Source: Panulirus ornatus
Lineage: Eukaryota > Arthropoda > Malacostraca > Decapoda > Palinuridae
Assembly: GCF_036320965.1 (NCBI RefSeq)
Contig: NC_092250.1
Location: 20,538,617 to 20,602,616, forward strand
Direction of reading: 5' to 3'
DNA: 64,000 bases
Shown here: positions 24,830 through 37,094 of the stretch, piece after piece
How positions within the stretch are numbered: position 1 is the stretch's first letter
Layout of the letters: each line of letters opens with the position of its first letter
Made by a program: the position numbers and the translations under genes
Notes under the pieces: model-generated
Told to the model about the DNA's origin: nothing
What the model saw: only the letters and a program-made list of their open reading frames with translations
Databases searched by the model: none

Positions 24830-25060
24830 ATTTCATTAAGTGTTTACTGTCAGCATCATCCAGCTGATTTGGGAACTTTTAGATTGCAATCAGGGATGTC
24901 TAACATTCTGTGCTTCTCTTTTCTCCTTGGTTTCATCCACAAACATTTTTCATTAAGAATCCAGTCCTTCAGGCAAGTCATAAGTGTATAATGGATCCTG
25001 TAAGAAGCATCACTTAGTAGTTTTAGATTTTGAATAATAAGAGGAGTTACCATTTAAGCT
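24830..25060 (-). mobile_element. CR1-like LINE relic, short
   Basis: The minus strand carries TYDLPEGLDS-like codons (RT region after motif B, compare NDLPDGL) then FPNQLDDADSKHL, a C-terminal piece, with the part between lost. Old and weak. Confidence 0.45.
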
Positions 25061-25762
25061 TTTATTTTTGTTAACTGCATATAACATCTCAGTAAGTTAA
25101 GATATGTGCTAGGAATCATGTCTGATAAATTAAGTCACTTCATATGGATGGTTGGCTAGTTAGTTGGGCTTGCACCTAATGCTACCTAGGTCATTATAGC
25201 CATCATTGTCAACACTTAATCATCAGCTGACAAATCTTTAACACCTCTACATGTTCATGATAATTCTAAGACACCACACACTTTGAGTGTGTATGTGGCA
25301 TATGCTAATGTAGAGGGATCGATATCTCCCATCTTTTTTTGTGTTCACATCATATATTATTTTAAGAAGATTTTGTGTCAGTGTTCATTTTCAGTTTATT
25401 ATTCAAATTTCCATACTGTTGCATAAAGATTTTTTGATTATATTCATTAATGCATATTTTGCTGTATTTTTTTCCTTTGATGGTAAAATTATTTTACAGA
25501 GTCGGTATGCTAGTTATCCAGTTAAGTTTGAAACCAATATGTCATTCTTTCTATTTATCTATAATAATGCAGCATCTTGTCTGTATAGCAGAGAGGCTCA
25601 TGTAAAATCTTATCCAGACAGCAGTGATACTATGCCTTTTCATTTACTCATCCAAATGATCACCCTTTTTGCATTTTTCTTTCAATTATCCTAATGCTAT
25701 CCTGTGGTGTCTCACAGCTTTTGTATCTTTTATTTCTCCACATTTTGTCCTGTGTCTTATAA
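25061..25762. other. Intron, nothing recognised
   Basis: AT-rich sequence with no supported feature. Confidence 0.4.
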
Positions 25763-25995
25763 TTTTATTTATGATTACCTAAGGACCTCTTTCTAAGAAA
25801 GAGTCTTGATGTCACCCAGGACCTCTCTATAAAAGCTCTCGCAGCTCAAAGCTGCACTACTGCCAGTAGCAGGGAAAGTGGACTCCTTTAGAGTGAGAAG
25901 TTCTCTAATAAGACTGTCCTCCGTGTGTTACAGTTTCGCCAGTGGTGACTTTTCTTTTGCAGTAATCTCAAGCAGGTGGAGTCTAATAACACCTT
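25763..25995 (+). repeat. Interspersed repeat S2, copy 2
   Basis: Matches 9560-9791 along its length: tttatgattacctaaggacc, gtagcagggaaagtggactc, gtgagaagttctctaataag and gtggagtctaataacacc. Confidence 0.75.
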
Positions 25996-26048
25996 TTCTT
26001 TTTTAGTGTTCTTGATGATATGAATGAACATATTTTATTTTTCCATTT

Positions 26049-27688
26049 TTATTAAAAAAGGGGGTGACTGTATTGTTGACTGGTTGGTAAGGTTATTTAA
26101 TGTATGTATGACTCACGGTGAGGTGCCTGAGGATTGCCGGAATGCGTGCATAGTGCCATTGTACAAAGGCAAAGGGGATAAGAGTGAGTGCTCAAATTAC
26201 AGAGGTATAAGTTTGTTGAGTATTCCTGGTAAATTATATGGGAGGGTATTGATTGAGAGGGTGAAGGCATGTACAGAGCATCAGATTGGGGAAGAGCAGT
26301 GTGGTTTCAGAAGTGGTAGAGGATGTGTGGATCAGGTGTTTGCTTTGAAGAATGTATGTGAGAAATACTTAGAAAAGCAAATGGATTTGTATGTAGCATT
26401 TATGGATCTGGAGAAGGCATATGATAGAGTTGATAGAGATGCTCTGTGGAAGGTATTAAGAATATATGGTGTGGGAGGCAAGTTGTTAGAAGCAGTGAAA
26501 AGTTTTTATCGAGGATGTAAGGCATGTGTACGTGTAGGAAGAGAGGAAAGTGATTGGTTCTCAGTGAATGTAGGTTTGCGGCAGGGGTGTGTGATGTCTC
26601 CATGGTTGTTTAATTTGTTTATGGATGGGGTTGTTAGGGAGGTGAATGCAAGAGTTTTGGAAAGAGGGGCAAGTATGAAGTCTGTTGGGGATGAGAGAGC
26701 TTGGGAAGTGAGTCAGTTGTTGTTCACTGATGATACAGCGCTGGTGGCTGATTCATGTGAGAAACTGCAGAAGCTGGTGACTGAGTTTGGTAAAGTGTGT
26801 GAAAGAAGAAAGTTAAGAGTAAATGTGAATAAGAGCAAGGTTATTAGGTACAGTAGGGTTGAGGGTCAAGTCAATTGGGAGGTGAGTTTGAATGGAGAAA
26901 AACTGGAGGAAGTGAAGTGTTTTAGATATCTGGGAGTGGATCTGGCAGCGGATGGAACCATGGAAGCGGAAGTGGATTATAGGGTGGGGGAGGGGGCGAA
27001 AATTCTGGGAGCCTTGAAGAATGTGTGGAAGTCGAGAACATTATCTCAGAAAGCAAAAATGGGTATGTTTGAAGGAATAGTGAGTGGTTCCAACAATGTT
27101 GTATGGTTGCGAGGCGTGGGCTATGGATAGAGTTGTGCGCAGGAGGATGGATGTGCTGGAAATGAGATGTTTGAGGACAATGTGTGGTGTGAGGTGGTTT
27201 GATCGAGTAAGTAACGTAAGGGTAAGAGAGATGTGTGGAAATAAAAAGAGCTTGGTTGAGAGAGCAGAAGAGGGTGTTTTGAAATGGTTTGGGCACATGG
27301 AGAGAATGAGTGAGGAAAGATTGACCAAGAGGATATATGTGTCGGAGGTGGAGGGAACGAGAAGAGGGAGACCAAATTGGAGGTGGAAAGATGGAGTGAA
27401 AAAGATTTTGTGTGATCGGGGCCTGAACATGCAGGAGGGTGAAAGGAGGGCAAGGAATAGAGTGAATTGGAGCGATGTGGTATACCGGGGTTGACGTGCT
27501 GTCAGTGGATTGAATCGGGGCATGTGAAGCGTCTGGGGTAAGCTGTGTAGGTATGTATATTTGCGTGTGTGGACGTATGTATATACATGTGTATGGGGGT
27601 GGGTTGGGCCATTTCTTTCGTCTGTTTCCTTGCGCTACCTCGCAAACGCAGGAGACAGCGGCAAAAAAAAAAAAAAAAAAAAAAAAAA
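26049..27688 (+). mobile_element. LINE-A, 5'-truncated copy, short 3' UTR, poly(A)
   Basis: Open from 26024 to 27130, covering IKKGGDCIVDWLVRLFNVCM, QCGFRSGRGCVDQVFALKNV, motif A FMDLEKAYDRVDRD, motif B RQGCVMSPWLFN and motif C as FTDDTA (usually FADD). A 4-nt insertion near 27081 (atagtgagtggttcc) breaks the frame; a second frame (27084-27494) continues MLYGCEAWAM to VNWSDVVYRG with the KILCDRG variant. It ends in the short 3' UTR, tail core and A run (27664-27688). One indel and few other changes mark it as young. Confidence 0.9.
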
Positions 27689-29622
27689 TCTGTCTATCAT
27701 ATCCATTCTGTGTTTTGTATATCTGTATTGTAATTTGGAATTAAGAGCTTTATTTTTGTGTAGAAATGCCAAGACTGTTAGTGGAATTGTTCATATGTGA
27801 TTTAAAAAGACATCTCTAGGATTAAGTCCCAAGTTTATTTACCATCTGCCAAAAAAGAGAGGATTGTTGTTCATAACCTATTGTTTGCCATTATCCCCGT
27901 GTTACCTCATGAATTCAGGGATGAAAAGAAGTCATGTAAATTACCTTAACTTATTTCAGCAAAAGTCTTATTTACTTGACAGGAAATGAAAGAGAATTAA
28001 GAGATGGTAGAAGAGATGGGGAGGTAAAAGGAACTCTTGCTCAGACTTCTTTTGTAGGAAGAATGATCTTTTCATGAGTTCAAAACTCAGTTTCTACCCT
28101 AACAAATTTGACCTGAGAGCAAGGGAAATAAGAACATACCCAAAAGGAAGAAGATGGAAAAATCTTATAATAAAGAAAAGGTGATAAACCACAATTGATT
28201 AGTAGATTTTGCTTAGAATTTTCTGACCAAAAACATCTAAATGAACAATTTGGAAGAGATTTCAAAAGGTTAGTATAGGGGTTGTGAACAGAGTAAAACC
28301 TTCGGGTAGAAAGCTTGTGCCAGTATAAGTCTTTTTAACTGTTTTTGCAGTGTTTGAAATATTTAGATCAATCAAACCTTGCTCTTTTTTTGTGAAAAGT
28401 TGTAATAAAGCTTTTCACTGCATTTAGAACTTTTTCAGATATGTAAATTAAGCATTTCTATAATAATTGGTTTAGATCACTTTGAACAGTTAAACCACAC
28501 TCCTTGTTAAGTAATTGCAAGTTTTACTCTGTCATGCTGCATGAGAGTAAACATGTAGGAGAAATCTCTTGCCTTTCTCAGAAGTGCACTTTAGCGTAAA
28601 GTGAAACCTTTAACCAGTTTAGAACTCATGCTTAGACATGATCAAAGATGGTCCAAGATGAAACATCTGGTTCCATAGCTAGTTTGGCAGTAGGCTGTCA
28701 TATAAACCAAGAGGGAAACTATGCAAAGGGAAATTGCATTTATGTCTAGGCTGGAATATCATACTGGGAACTCCCAAAATATATGTAATTGCTTAAGAAA
28801 GGTAAATACCACTCTGGGAAGGCTGCACATTTTATCACCCAGAATTGTGCAGATTACAGTCAGAGTCTAGGTTGTGCTTGAATGAATACTGTGAGGACCA
28901 CATATCACATTAAAAAAAATTCTTTTGAATGATAAGAATGAGAAAATAGATTTTTCTTTAATATTTACTGATGATTACTGCACTGAGGGTATATTGATTA
29001 TCTAGAATTGCCACAGTCAGCCTGCACACTTAGGACATCTTTCAGAAAACAAGCACCCATTCATACAAGAACAGAATGACATGGGACAAAATGTTGATTA
29101 TGCTCTGATTTGGAGAACATTTACAAAGTCCACTGGAACTAATTAGATGGTGCTTCATTGACAAAAAATGTCTTTGAAGATTAGGCTGTATCCTGATGGC
29201 ACTTATCATGAAATCCTAATCAAGGCTTCCTGTAAACACTTGCTCTTTATCTCACCTGGCAGTTATAGATAATAACTTGATTGTGTGACTGTTCTTCTTG
29301 GATGCCTTACTCTTGGTTAGCCTAAGAGGTTTACGACACTGAGACATAACATATCTATTTTGATTTAGAGGTGGGACTAAAGTTGACACTTCCAAAACTT
29401 TAAAAAGATCTTTGTGTTGGTTTCTGTTATCTCATATAACATAGATTTCTTTTCTCGCCAAAGAAATTCTTTGAACATTATGATCCATATAATCGAGTTC
29501 TTGCATAAGTTTATATCTAGATACATACCATTGTACTCTTTGGTATAGCATTCATTTGACTAACTTTTCACTCGGTCCTCAGTATCTGTTTATGATTAAT
29601 AATTTTTCATTTTCCTCTACAG
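27689..29622. other. Intron, nothing recognised
   Basis: About 1.9 kb of AT-rich sequence with no repeat, exon or ORF I can support. It is among the longest repeat-free stretches here, at least to the eye. Confidence 0.4.
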
Positions 29623-29734
29623 TGGTCAGAACCTGAGTGCCTCTTTGGTATGTGTTGGTGCCCTAGAAACTTCAGCCACAATCGTCAACTTAATCGTTGT
29701 GAGCTACAGACAGACACTACGTCGGTGCCTGGAG
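29623..29734 (+). CDS. Ndg: Nidogen exon: four-cysteine module 1
   Basis: Residues 309-346, phases 0 and 1. It encodes CLFGMCWCPRNF and a final cysteine twelve residues after the third, giving C-x4-C-x-C-x12-C. This is too short for a full six-cysteine EGF domain and matches the spacing of the next two exons exactly. The C-x-C-P-x-(G/N)-(F/Y) piece resembles the second half of an EGF domain. The acceptor is tcctctacag at 29622 and the donor gtttgt at 29735. Phase and motif agreement support it although the ORF is short. Confidence 0.85.
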
Positions 29735-29844
29735 GTTTGTATGCATGTCAAATGCAATACTTAAAACAATAACTGGTCGCTTAATAAGCACCAGCATATG
29801 CACAGTGAAACACAAATACTCCCAGTGCAATTCTACTTCAACAT

Positions 29845-30290
29845 GTCTTTTGATATCTATGATGCCTGTTCCCTTTGAGAACTCCCTCAAGGGGTTTCTC
29901 AAGGGGTTGACCACAGCAAAAGTCTTCATAACTGGTGAACTCCAGTGCTGCTTCTTAGCCGTTATGTCTCACCCTTAACAGGCTACTGGCAAAGGGCAAC
30001 TCTAGCACAGTGTTTCCAGAGGCTCCTACCTAATTTTCCTACTGACTACTTCCACCTAATATATCTATATAAAGTTCCAGCCTAATGTTCCAACCTGCTA
30101 CTTCTGCCCAATGCTCCTGTCTGATGTTCCTACCTGTTACCTTAACCTAATATTTCTACATAATGCTTTTACCTAATGTTCCTACCTACTACTTCTATCT
30201 ATTGCTCCTACCATTTTGTCAAAGATGAGGCTAGCACATAGCATTCACTGCAGCAAAATCATCAGTTATGAAGAATAAGTTGTGCGAGTT
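29845..30290 (-). repeat. Repeat R5 with degenerate minisatellite, copy 1
   Basis: Complement of the copy at 38380-38735. It contains a core (ccctttgccagtagcctgtt-type on the minus strand) and a run of variants of taggagcattaggcagaagt-like units. A related core occurs at the 5' side of the older LINE copies at 21436-21540 and 48320-48420. Confidence 0.7.
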
Positions 30291-30999
30291 AAACACTGTC
30301 AAATATAATGTGCGACAGTGTGCCAGCAGTCCACTAATGGATGAGGCAGAAAGAAGAGACAGCTACTTGTGTCAGGGAGTGGAAGCTGACTACCACTGAA
30401 ATGCTGGCTCACAATGCATCTGTTACTAACCCTACTGATAGCCTGGTTGGTAGTACTGGTAAGCCTAGTGGATAATTCTGGTAATTTGCCTCCCTGGTCA
30501 GTGGCTGCCCACTAACTACTGTCTAGAACTTAACCATGCATGACACCTGATTCTTTTCAACAGCACTTGACCCCTTCCATCTGAACATTTTCATGACCAG
30601 CTACCAATGCTAAACCAGAAATAAAAAATTTATCCATGCCTCGCACTCTAGCAGTCTATACTTGACAGTATCCAGCTGATTTAGAAACCTGTATAGATGC
30701 CACTCACAACATTTGACTAACACTAGATGAACAAGGACTACAGGACTTAGATGTGTCTTGCCCTTCTCAGGAATGAAATTTGGAACCTTTCAGTTGTGAG
30801 CTGACTGCACTGACCTTATCCCGCAGGTTACTGAGTGCATTGTTCATATATTTTCTCGGGCTCCACCTAAAATTAGGAGCACCTTGAATAAGAAATTGCC
30901 TTTGATAAGGCTTTATCATCATCATTGGATGGAAAGGAGTTCAGTCTTGTTAATAACCTTCTTACCCAAAGAAGCCCATCTTACCCTATACCCATGTAG
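30291..30999. other. Intron, nothing recognised
   Basis: No feature that I can name with support. Confidence 0.4.
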
Positions 31000-31620
31000 A
31001 TTGCAGCTTTGAAGCTACAGAAGCCCAATAACATAGGCTCTTGGGTTGTAAATATGCCCTTTAACCTCTTACTGTTTTTTAGAATTCTAGTACCATCTCT
31101 GTTGCCCTCCTCTGAATCTTTCTTCTTGGTTCTTTGTGTCTTTTTAAGTGTGATGAGCAAATCCGAGAAGTATATTCTATTATGTCTTAATGTACACCAT
31201 GAATAGTTTGCTGAACATTATTTTTTCATATTCTTAGAGTCACTTTTAATACTTGCCAAGAGACAATTTGTCTCATTCAAAGTTCTCTAAAAGTGAAGTC
31301 CTATGGTCATGTCACACATGATTCCTGTTGCATATTTCTTTCTAGATGGTACTCAACTTGGCCTTCTTTTCTTCTGTTCCATTCTCAGTTTAACTGTCTA
31401 TTTGTTTGTTATTACGAATTTGTACTGTACAGGGAGGGAATTCTGTACTTATGGGGCTTCCTATTCGGTACTTCACAACACAATTTATTCTGTCCATCCA
31501 TTACTTTTATATTATAAAAGTACTTCTTTACATCCTTTCTTACAAATTTCTTCAATAATTTCATGTTATGGTCGGAGACATGATTATGGAAGGTCAGTGA
31601 AAACAAAAGCAAAGTAAAGA
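31000..31620 (-). mobile_element. CR1-like LINE relic
   Basis: Similar in layout to 40980-41790 and 2600-2900, including ctacagggagg/aattctgtacttatggggc versus ctacaggaagaaggatctgctcttatgggg, but more decayed. The minus strand shows only weak C-terminal pieces. Confidence 0.45.
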
Positions 31621-31689
31621 TGAAACACAATTAATGAAGGCCTTGATATGATTTCAATCTGGCATAATATAAGGTACATGAATCTGTAT

Positions 31690-32300
31690 GTGATAAGGAC
31701 TTGGGGCAACATGTGTTCACAGTGGTAGCTACATTTCCTCAATATCATTCTCTGGCCTTGAAGATGTATCCAGTCTTTTGTCAGATCCTCTCATCATAAG
31801 AATTATTAAGGAGACAAAATGTCAACTGAATAATATTAGAATTACATTTGAGCACATTGATGAAAGATATTCAATAGATTATTTCCAACAAATATTGAAC
31901 CTGATTAAGAATAACCTTAAGTGTGTTTATTTCACTTAATGAGACATGAAGATATAATTGTGAAGTCCAAAGGAGAGTAACATAGATGATACCCGAAATA
32001 AGAAAATGGATTACACGGGGAGGTTAGAGGCTACATAGTTGTTCACAGTAAAAAACAGATAAAAGGAGACTTTACCACAGCTTTCAACTTTCTAAACCAG
32101 ATTGACAATGTCAGCAGTGAATAGCTCTTTGAAAGATGTAAAGAAAAAGTAACCAGAGGTTATTTAAAAAGATTAAGGAAGAAACCTCTTAAAAGCATAA
32201 AAAGAAGTACTTTTATGTTCTCGGAGTTGTGAGTGAATGGATTAAGTAAGGTAATGAAACTGTGAATGTAGTCAGTAAACAAAAATTTAAAAAGTTGTAT
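31690..32300 (+). mobile_element. CR1-like LINE relic, C-terminal part, plus strand
   Basis: Across frames the plus strand reads RRVTxMIPEIRK, DYTGRLEAT and RRLYHSFQLSKPD-type pieces, matching RVTRMIPxLRxxxYxERLxxLxLxxLxxRRxRGDLIxTFKxLN of CR1-like C-termini. Broken by stops. Confidence 0.5.
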
Positions 32301-32509
32301 GAAAGTGATGCAAGTTCAAGAGATGGGGCCTCAAAAGTATAGAACTCCCTTCCCACACTGTATAAGTGGATGATTGCTTGTAGAACTGCAGGGAGTACAC
32401 TGATGAAATATGTTGATAAGATATTGGTAAAGAATTTGTGAGGAACTGGTTAGAAATATATGAAGTTTATGGAAGGAATCTGGCAGTTACTCAGAATATA
32501 CTTATGGCA

Positions 32510-32700
32510 CCTGTGGGAAGATGTAGGTGAAGCCTTTGGGCTGATACTAGTAATGCCTTTGGAAAGACACTGATAGAGCCTGTGGTAGGACAGTGGAGGA
32601 ATAGGCAGAACATTATTAAAGTTTGCTTGAGAAATTTGGTTGAACCTGTGAAAGAACACAGCGAGAGCTTGTGGGATAACACTGATGAGACCTGTGACTG
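32510..32700 (+). repeat. Degenerate 23-bp minisatellite
   Basis: Units start at 32510, 32533, 32556, 32579, 32645, 32668 and 32691 with a (c)ctgtggg/cctttgg start (cctgtgggaagatgtaggtg, cctttgggctgatactagta, cctttggaaagacactgata). The 66-bp gap fits about three weaker units. It lies 200 bp before a nidogen exon. Confidence 0.6.
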
Positions 32701-32898
32701 TAAACTTACCAAGCTTGATGGTGATAGTACTGTAACACTATGCTATTCCAAAGTTTTAAGATGTGATTACAGTTATCTTCAGAAACTTGTTTCTCTTTTA
32801 TTTCAGGAAGTAACAGATACCTCAGTTATGCTCCTTGCATATTGAAAGTAAACTGATATGATTGTGTTGTTACAAAATATTTCCATATTCTCCAATAG

Positions 32899-33006
32899 AT
32901 AATGGAAAGCCTTCCGTGAAGCCATACTGCAGTGCTGCAAAATGCACATGTCCTGAAGGGTACAACTACAATGCTGCCCTCCACACTTGTGAGGATATAG
33001 TAATTG
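32899..33006 (+). CDS. Ndg: Nidogen exon: four-cysteine module 2
   Basis: Residues 346-382 in a symmetric phase 1-1 exon of 108 nt. After the linker DNGKPSVKPY it encodes CSAAKCTCPEGYNYNAALHT then cysteine, the same C-x4-C-x-C-x12-C spacing as the neighbouring modules. The acceptor is ctccaatag at 32898 and the donor gtaagt at 33007. The function of the module is not known to me; disulfide pairing 1-3 or 1-2/3-4 cannot be decided from sequence. Confidence 0.85.
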
Positions 33007-33064
33007 GTAAGTTGCTAGAAAATAGATTGAGATTAGGCAAGTGAGTATTGTCTAGATAAGGTAT

Positions 33065-33420
33065 TGCATTTTATTGTTATTATTATACCTGATCGCCATA
33101 TTCCGCATCTGCGAGATAGTGCCAGGAAACAGACGAAGAATGATCCATCTATTCATATACACATATATGTACATAAACGCCCATACATGCACATATACAT
33201 ACATACACATATCAACATATGCATACACATACACAGACATTCATTTATTTATCTATTATACTTTGTCGCTGGCTCCTGTGTTAGCGAGGTAGCGCAAGGA
33301 AACAGATGAAAGAATGACCCAACACACCCACATACACATGTATATACATACACGTCCACACACGCACATATACATACCTATACATTTCAATGTATATTAT
33401 TATTATTATTATTATTATTT
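33065..33420 (-). mobile_element. Two LINE-A tail fragments and (ATT)n
   Basis: Positions 33085-33235 carry the older tail variant (gatcgccatattccgcatct), 33258-33394 a younger one (ttgtcgctggctcctgtgtt). Both hold only the last part of the 3' UTR. An (ATT)n run (33395-33420) separates them from the next copy. Confidence 0.75.
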
Positions 33421-35500
33421 TGCTTTGTCACTGTCTCCCGCGTTTGCGAGGTAGCGCAAGGAAACAGACGAAAGAAATGGCCCAACCCACCCCCATACAC
33501 ATGTATATACATACATGACACACACGCAAATATATATACCTATACATCTCAATTTATAGATATATATACACACACAGACATATACATATATACATATGTA
33601 CATAATTCATACTGTCTGCCTTTATTTATTCCCATCGCCACCTCGCCACACATGGAATAACATCCCCCTCCCCCCTCATGTGTGCGACGTAGCACTAGGA
33701 AAAGACAACAAAGGCCCCATTTGTTCACACTCAGTCTCTAGCTGTCATGCAATAATGCCCGAAACCACAGCTCCCTTTCCACATCCAGGCCCCACAGAAC
33801 TTTCCATGGTTTACCCCAGACGCTTCACATGCCCTGATTCACTCCATTGACAGCATGTCAACCCTGGTATACCACATCGATCCAATTCACTCTATTCCTT
33901 GCCCGCCTTTCACCCTCCTGCATGTTGAGGCCCCGATCACTCAAAATCTTTTTCACTCCATTTTTCCACCTCCAATTTGGTCTCCCACTTCTCCTCGTTC
34001 CCTCCACCTCTGACACATATATCCTCTTGGTCAATCTTTCCTCACTCATTCTCTCCATGTGCCCAAACCATTTCAAAACACCCTCTTCTGCTCTCTCAAC
34101 CACGCTCTTTTTATTTCCACACATCTCTCTTACCCTTACATTACTTACTCGATCAAACTGCTTCACACCACATATTGTCCTCAAACATCTCATTTCCAGC
34201 ACATCCACCCTCCTGTGCACAACTCTATCCATAGCCCATGCCTCGCAACCATACAACATTGTTGGAACCACTATTCCTTCAAACATACCCATTTTTGCTT
34301 TCCGAGATAATGTGCTCAACTTCCAAACATTCTTCAAGGCTTCCAGGACTTTCGCCCCCTCCCCCACCCTATGATTCACTTCTGATTCCATGGCTCCATC
34401 TGCTGCCAGATCCACTCCCAGATATCTAAAACACTTTACTTCCTCCAGTTTTCTCCATTCAGACCTACCTCCCAATTGACTTGTCCCTCAACCCTACTGT
34501 ACCTAATACCCTTGCTCTTATTCACATTTACTCTCAGCCTTCTTCTTTCACACACTTTACCAAACTCAGTCACCAGCTTCTGCAGTTTCTTATATGAATC
34601 AGCCACCAGCGCTGTATCATCAGCGAACAACAACTGACTCGCTTCCCAAGCCCTCTCATCCATAGCAGATTGCATACTTGCCCCTCTTTCCAAAACTCTG
34701 GCATTCACCTCCCTAACAACTCCATCCATAAACAAATTAAACAACCATGGAGATATCACACACCCCTGCTGCAAACCAACATTCACTGAGAACCAATCAC
34801 TTTCCTCTCTTCCTACACGTACACATGCTTTACACCCTCGATAAAAACTTTTCACTGCTTCTAACAATTTGCCTCCCACACCATATATTCTTAATACCTT
34901 CCACAGAGCATCTCTATCAACTCTATCATATACCTTCTCCAGATCCATAAATGCTACATACAAATCCATTTGCTTTTCTGTTTCTCACATACATTCTTCG
35001 GAGCAAACACCTGATCCACACATCCTCTACCACTTCTGAAACCACACTGCTCTTCCCCAATCTGTTGCTCTGTACATGCCTTCACCCTCTCAATCAATAC
35101 CCTCCCATATAATTTCCCAGGAATACTCAACAAACTTATACTTCTGTAATTTAAGCACTCACTTTTATCTCCCTTGCCTTTTTTACTACCTCTTCTTTGT
35201 TTACCTAACCTAACCCTCCCTAACCCTCTCACTTTGCACACCACCTCGACCAAAACACCCTATATCTGCCACTCTATCATCAAACACATTCAACAAACCT
35301 TCAAAATACTCCCTCCATCTCCTTCTCACATCACCACTACTTGTTATCACCTCCCCATTAGCCCCTTTCACTGAAGTTCCCATTTGCTCCCTTGTCTTAC
35401 GCACTTTATTTACCTCCTTCCAAAACATCTTTTTATTCTCCCTAAAATTTAATGACACTCTCTCACCCCAACTCTCATTTGCCCTCTGTGTTATTTGAAC
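33421..35500 (-). mobile_element. LINE-A copy, long 3' UTR, RT motifs intact
   Basis: Tail core, long 3' UTR, then ORF pieces at 33858-34475, 34436-34969 and 34954-35253. Motif A reads FMDLEKVYDRVDRD, motif B QQGCVISPWLFN and motif C FADDTA. It carries the KILSDRG variant. A deletion near 34975 joins EKQ to codons further upstream, and another near 35180 joins KGKGDKSE to the KREE/VRE region. The distal part reads NFRENKKMFWKEVNKVRKTR and ANESWGERVS (linker). Dead but fairly complete. Confidence 0.9.
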
Positions 35501-36947
35501 CATTCATACACAGGTTCATTTAGGTTAGCTGATTTTGCTCATCCATTTTCTTTTGCTTACCAATGCCTTTGTTTGGTTTACTTTCAGTAGAGCATTTTTT
35601 CATGCTGCATGTTTATCTCATAAATCACTGAAGAACCAACACAAAAATTGTTGAACCATGAAATTTCCACCTTCTGAAAAACCAAGAAAAGGTGTTTTCA
35701 TACTGTCAGTACCATTATGCTTACCACTGAATTTTGGATGCCTGCTGAATACCATTATAAGGGCAAAATTCAGAATTAATGAGTGCAATGGATGCAGCTA
35801 CCACAGGCCCAGAGTAGAGTAAACAGTGAACTAAAACCTTTCAAACACCTGGGCAGCAAACCCAAAACAGGAAGGCAGCTTTTGTATGCACAAGCATCTT
35901 TTATTTGAGCACTAAGGGGCTTGATGGTGGATTGCTTGAATTATGATTTAACCTCTGGTATTTATTTTCCCAGTATGTGCATAAGTTTACTTAAGTTTTC
36001 AAAAACATAAAAACAGTAGATATTTATCATACTTAAATGCACAGTGTATACTAAGGTCATAAAAGTTGATTACACAGAAGTTAAAGTATGCAAGGTTTCT
36101 TTGAATGTTATTATCCTCTTAAGTGCCAGATATTAAGACTTGCCAGTTTTTAATATGATAGATTTGAAATTTTTAAGTCTAGTTCATTGTGTGTGCTCAT
36201 TAGTTGCCACCTATAGATACTAAATTGTGTTGTGGAAGGGGAATTAGGAATGTCCATAATCTCATTATTTAAGGTATTTGAAAATGGCTTATAAATGAAA
36301 CTAGCAAAAGTAAGTTCAGAGCAAAAAATAGAGTGAAAAGAAGATAGAGAACTGGATGCTGTGGTTAAAGAAATGAGAAGGAAAATGATTTTTTGCAGTC
36401 TCTGTTTCCACAGCAGAATGCTCCTATATGGTTATATCTAATGTTAGACAGATTTTTACCTTCAGAACTATTCACCCTTCATCTCGTACAGTTTTTTAGA
36501 GTTTTCCAGTATCCTCAGCATCTCTCTTATGGTTATACTATTATTATGGTCATAACAACCCTTGTGTTAGGTAGAATTTTCTGGGAATGACAGCACTTAC
36601 CGTAAAAGATACTGTAGTGTATCTATGTTAAACTAATATATATTAACCACTTTGTCTTTTGTCTTTCTTAACAATTATCCCTTTTTAAATCAGAAATGTA
36701 TTTGTAATAATAGATCCTCTTTTAGCAGACTTTATTATCTTTGACTTTATTTCAAAGTTATTGTTTCCATAGATTGCAAAGAAATTTATTAAATCTCTTG
36801 TGTATTCCCAAGAAATCCTTATTACCACAGCCATCCCACTACCTTTGCTCACTCACTATCTCTTTACACTTAGCCAGCAATATGATTTCTTTCATAATTC
36901 CCTCATCACCCACTTTTCATCCCTCTCTTTGGTTCTTGATCCAACAG
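35501..36947. other. Intron, nothing recognised
   Basis: About 1.4 kb, AT-rich, with no supported feature until the acceptor of module 3. Confidence 0.4.
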
Positions 36948-37094
36948 AAGATCGCCCATTGCCAGATTGTTTCTTAGGCCAATGTATCTGCCCGTTGGGT
37001 TATGCCTATGACTACAATCACCATGACTGTCGAGCTGATAACACACCAGGTTACGACTACTCTGTTAAGGGAGGAGGAGGAAGAAGACAGTCTG
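36948..37094 (+). CDS. Ndg: Nidogen exon: four-cysteine module 3
   Basis: Residues 382-431, a symmetric phase 1-1 exon of 147 nt. It encodes CFLGQCICPLGYAYDYNHHD then cysteine, again C-x4-C-x-C-x12-C. A linker with Tyr and Asp and a basic-glycine run (KGGGGRRQSG) follows. The acceptor is gatccaacag at 36947 and the donor gtaatg at 37095. The glycine/arginine linker may be flexible or protease-sensitive; this is speculation. Confidence 0.85.
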
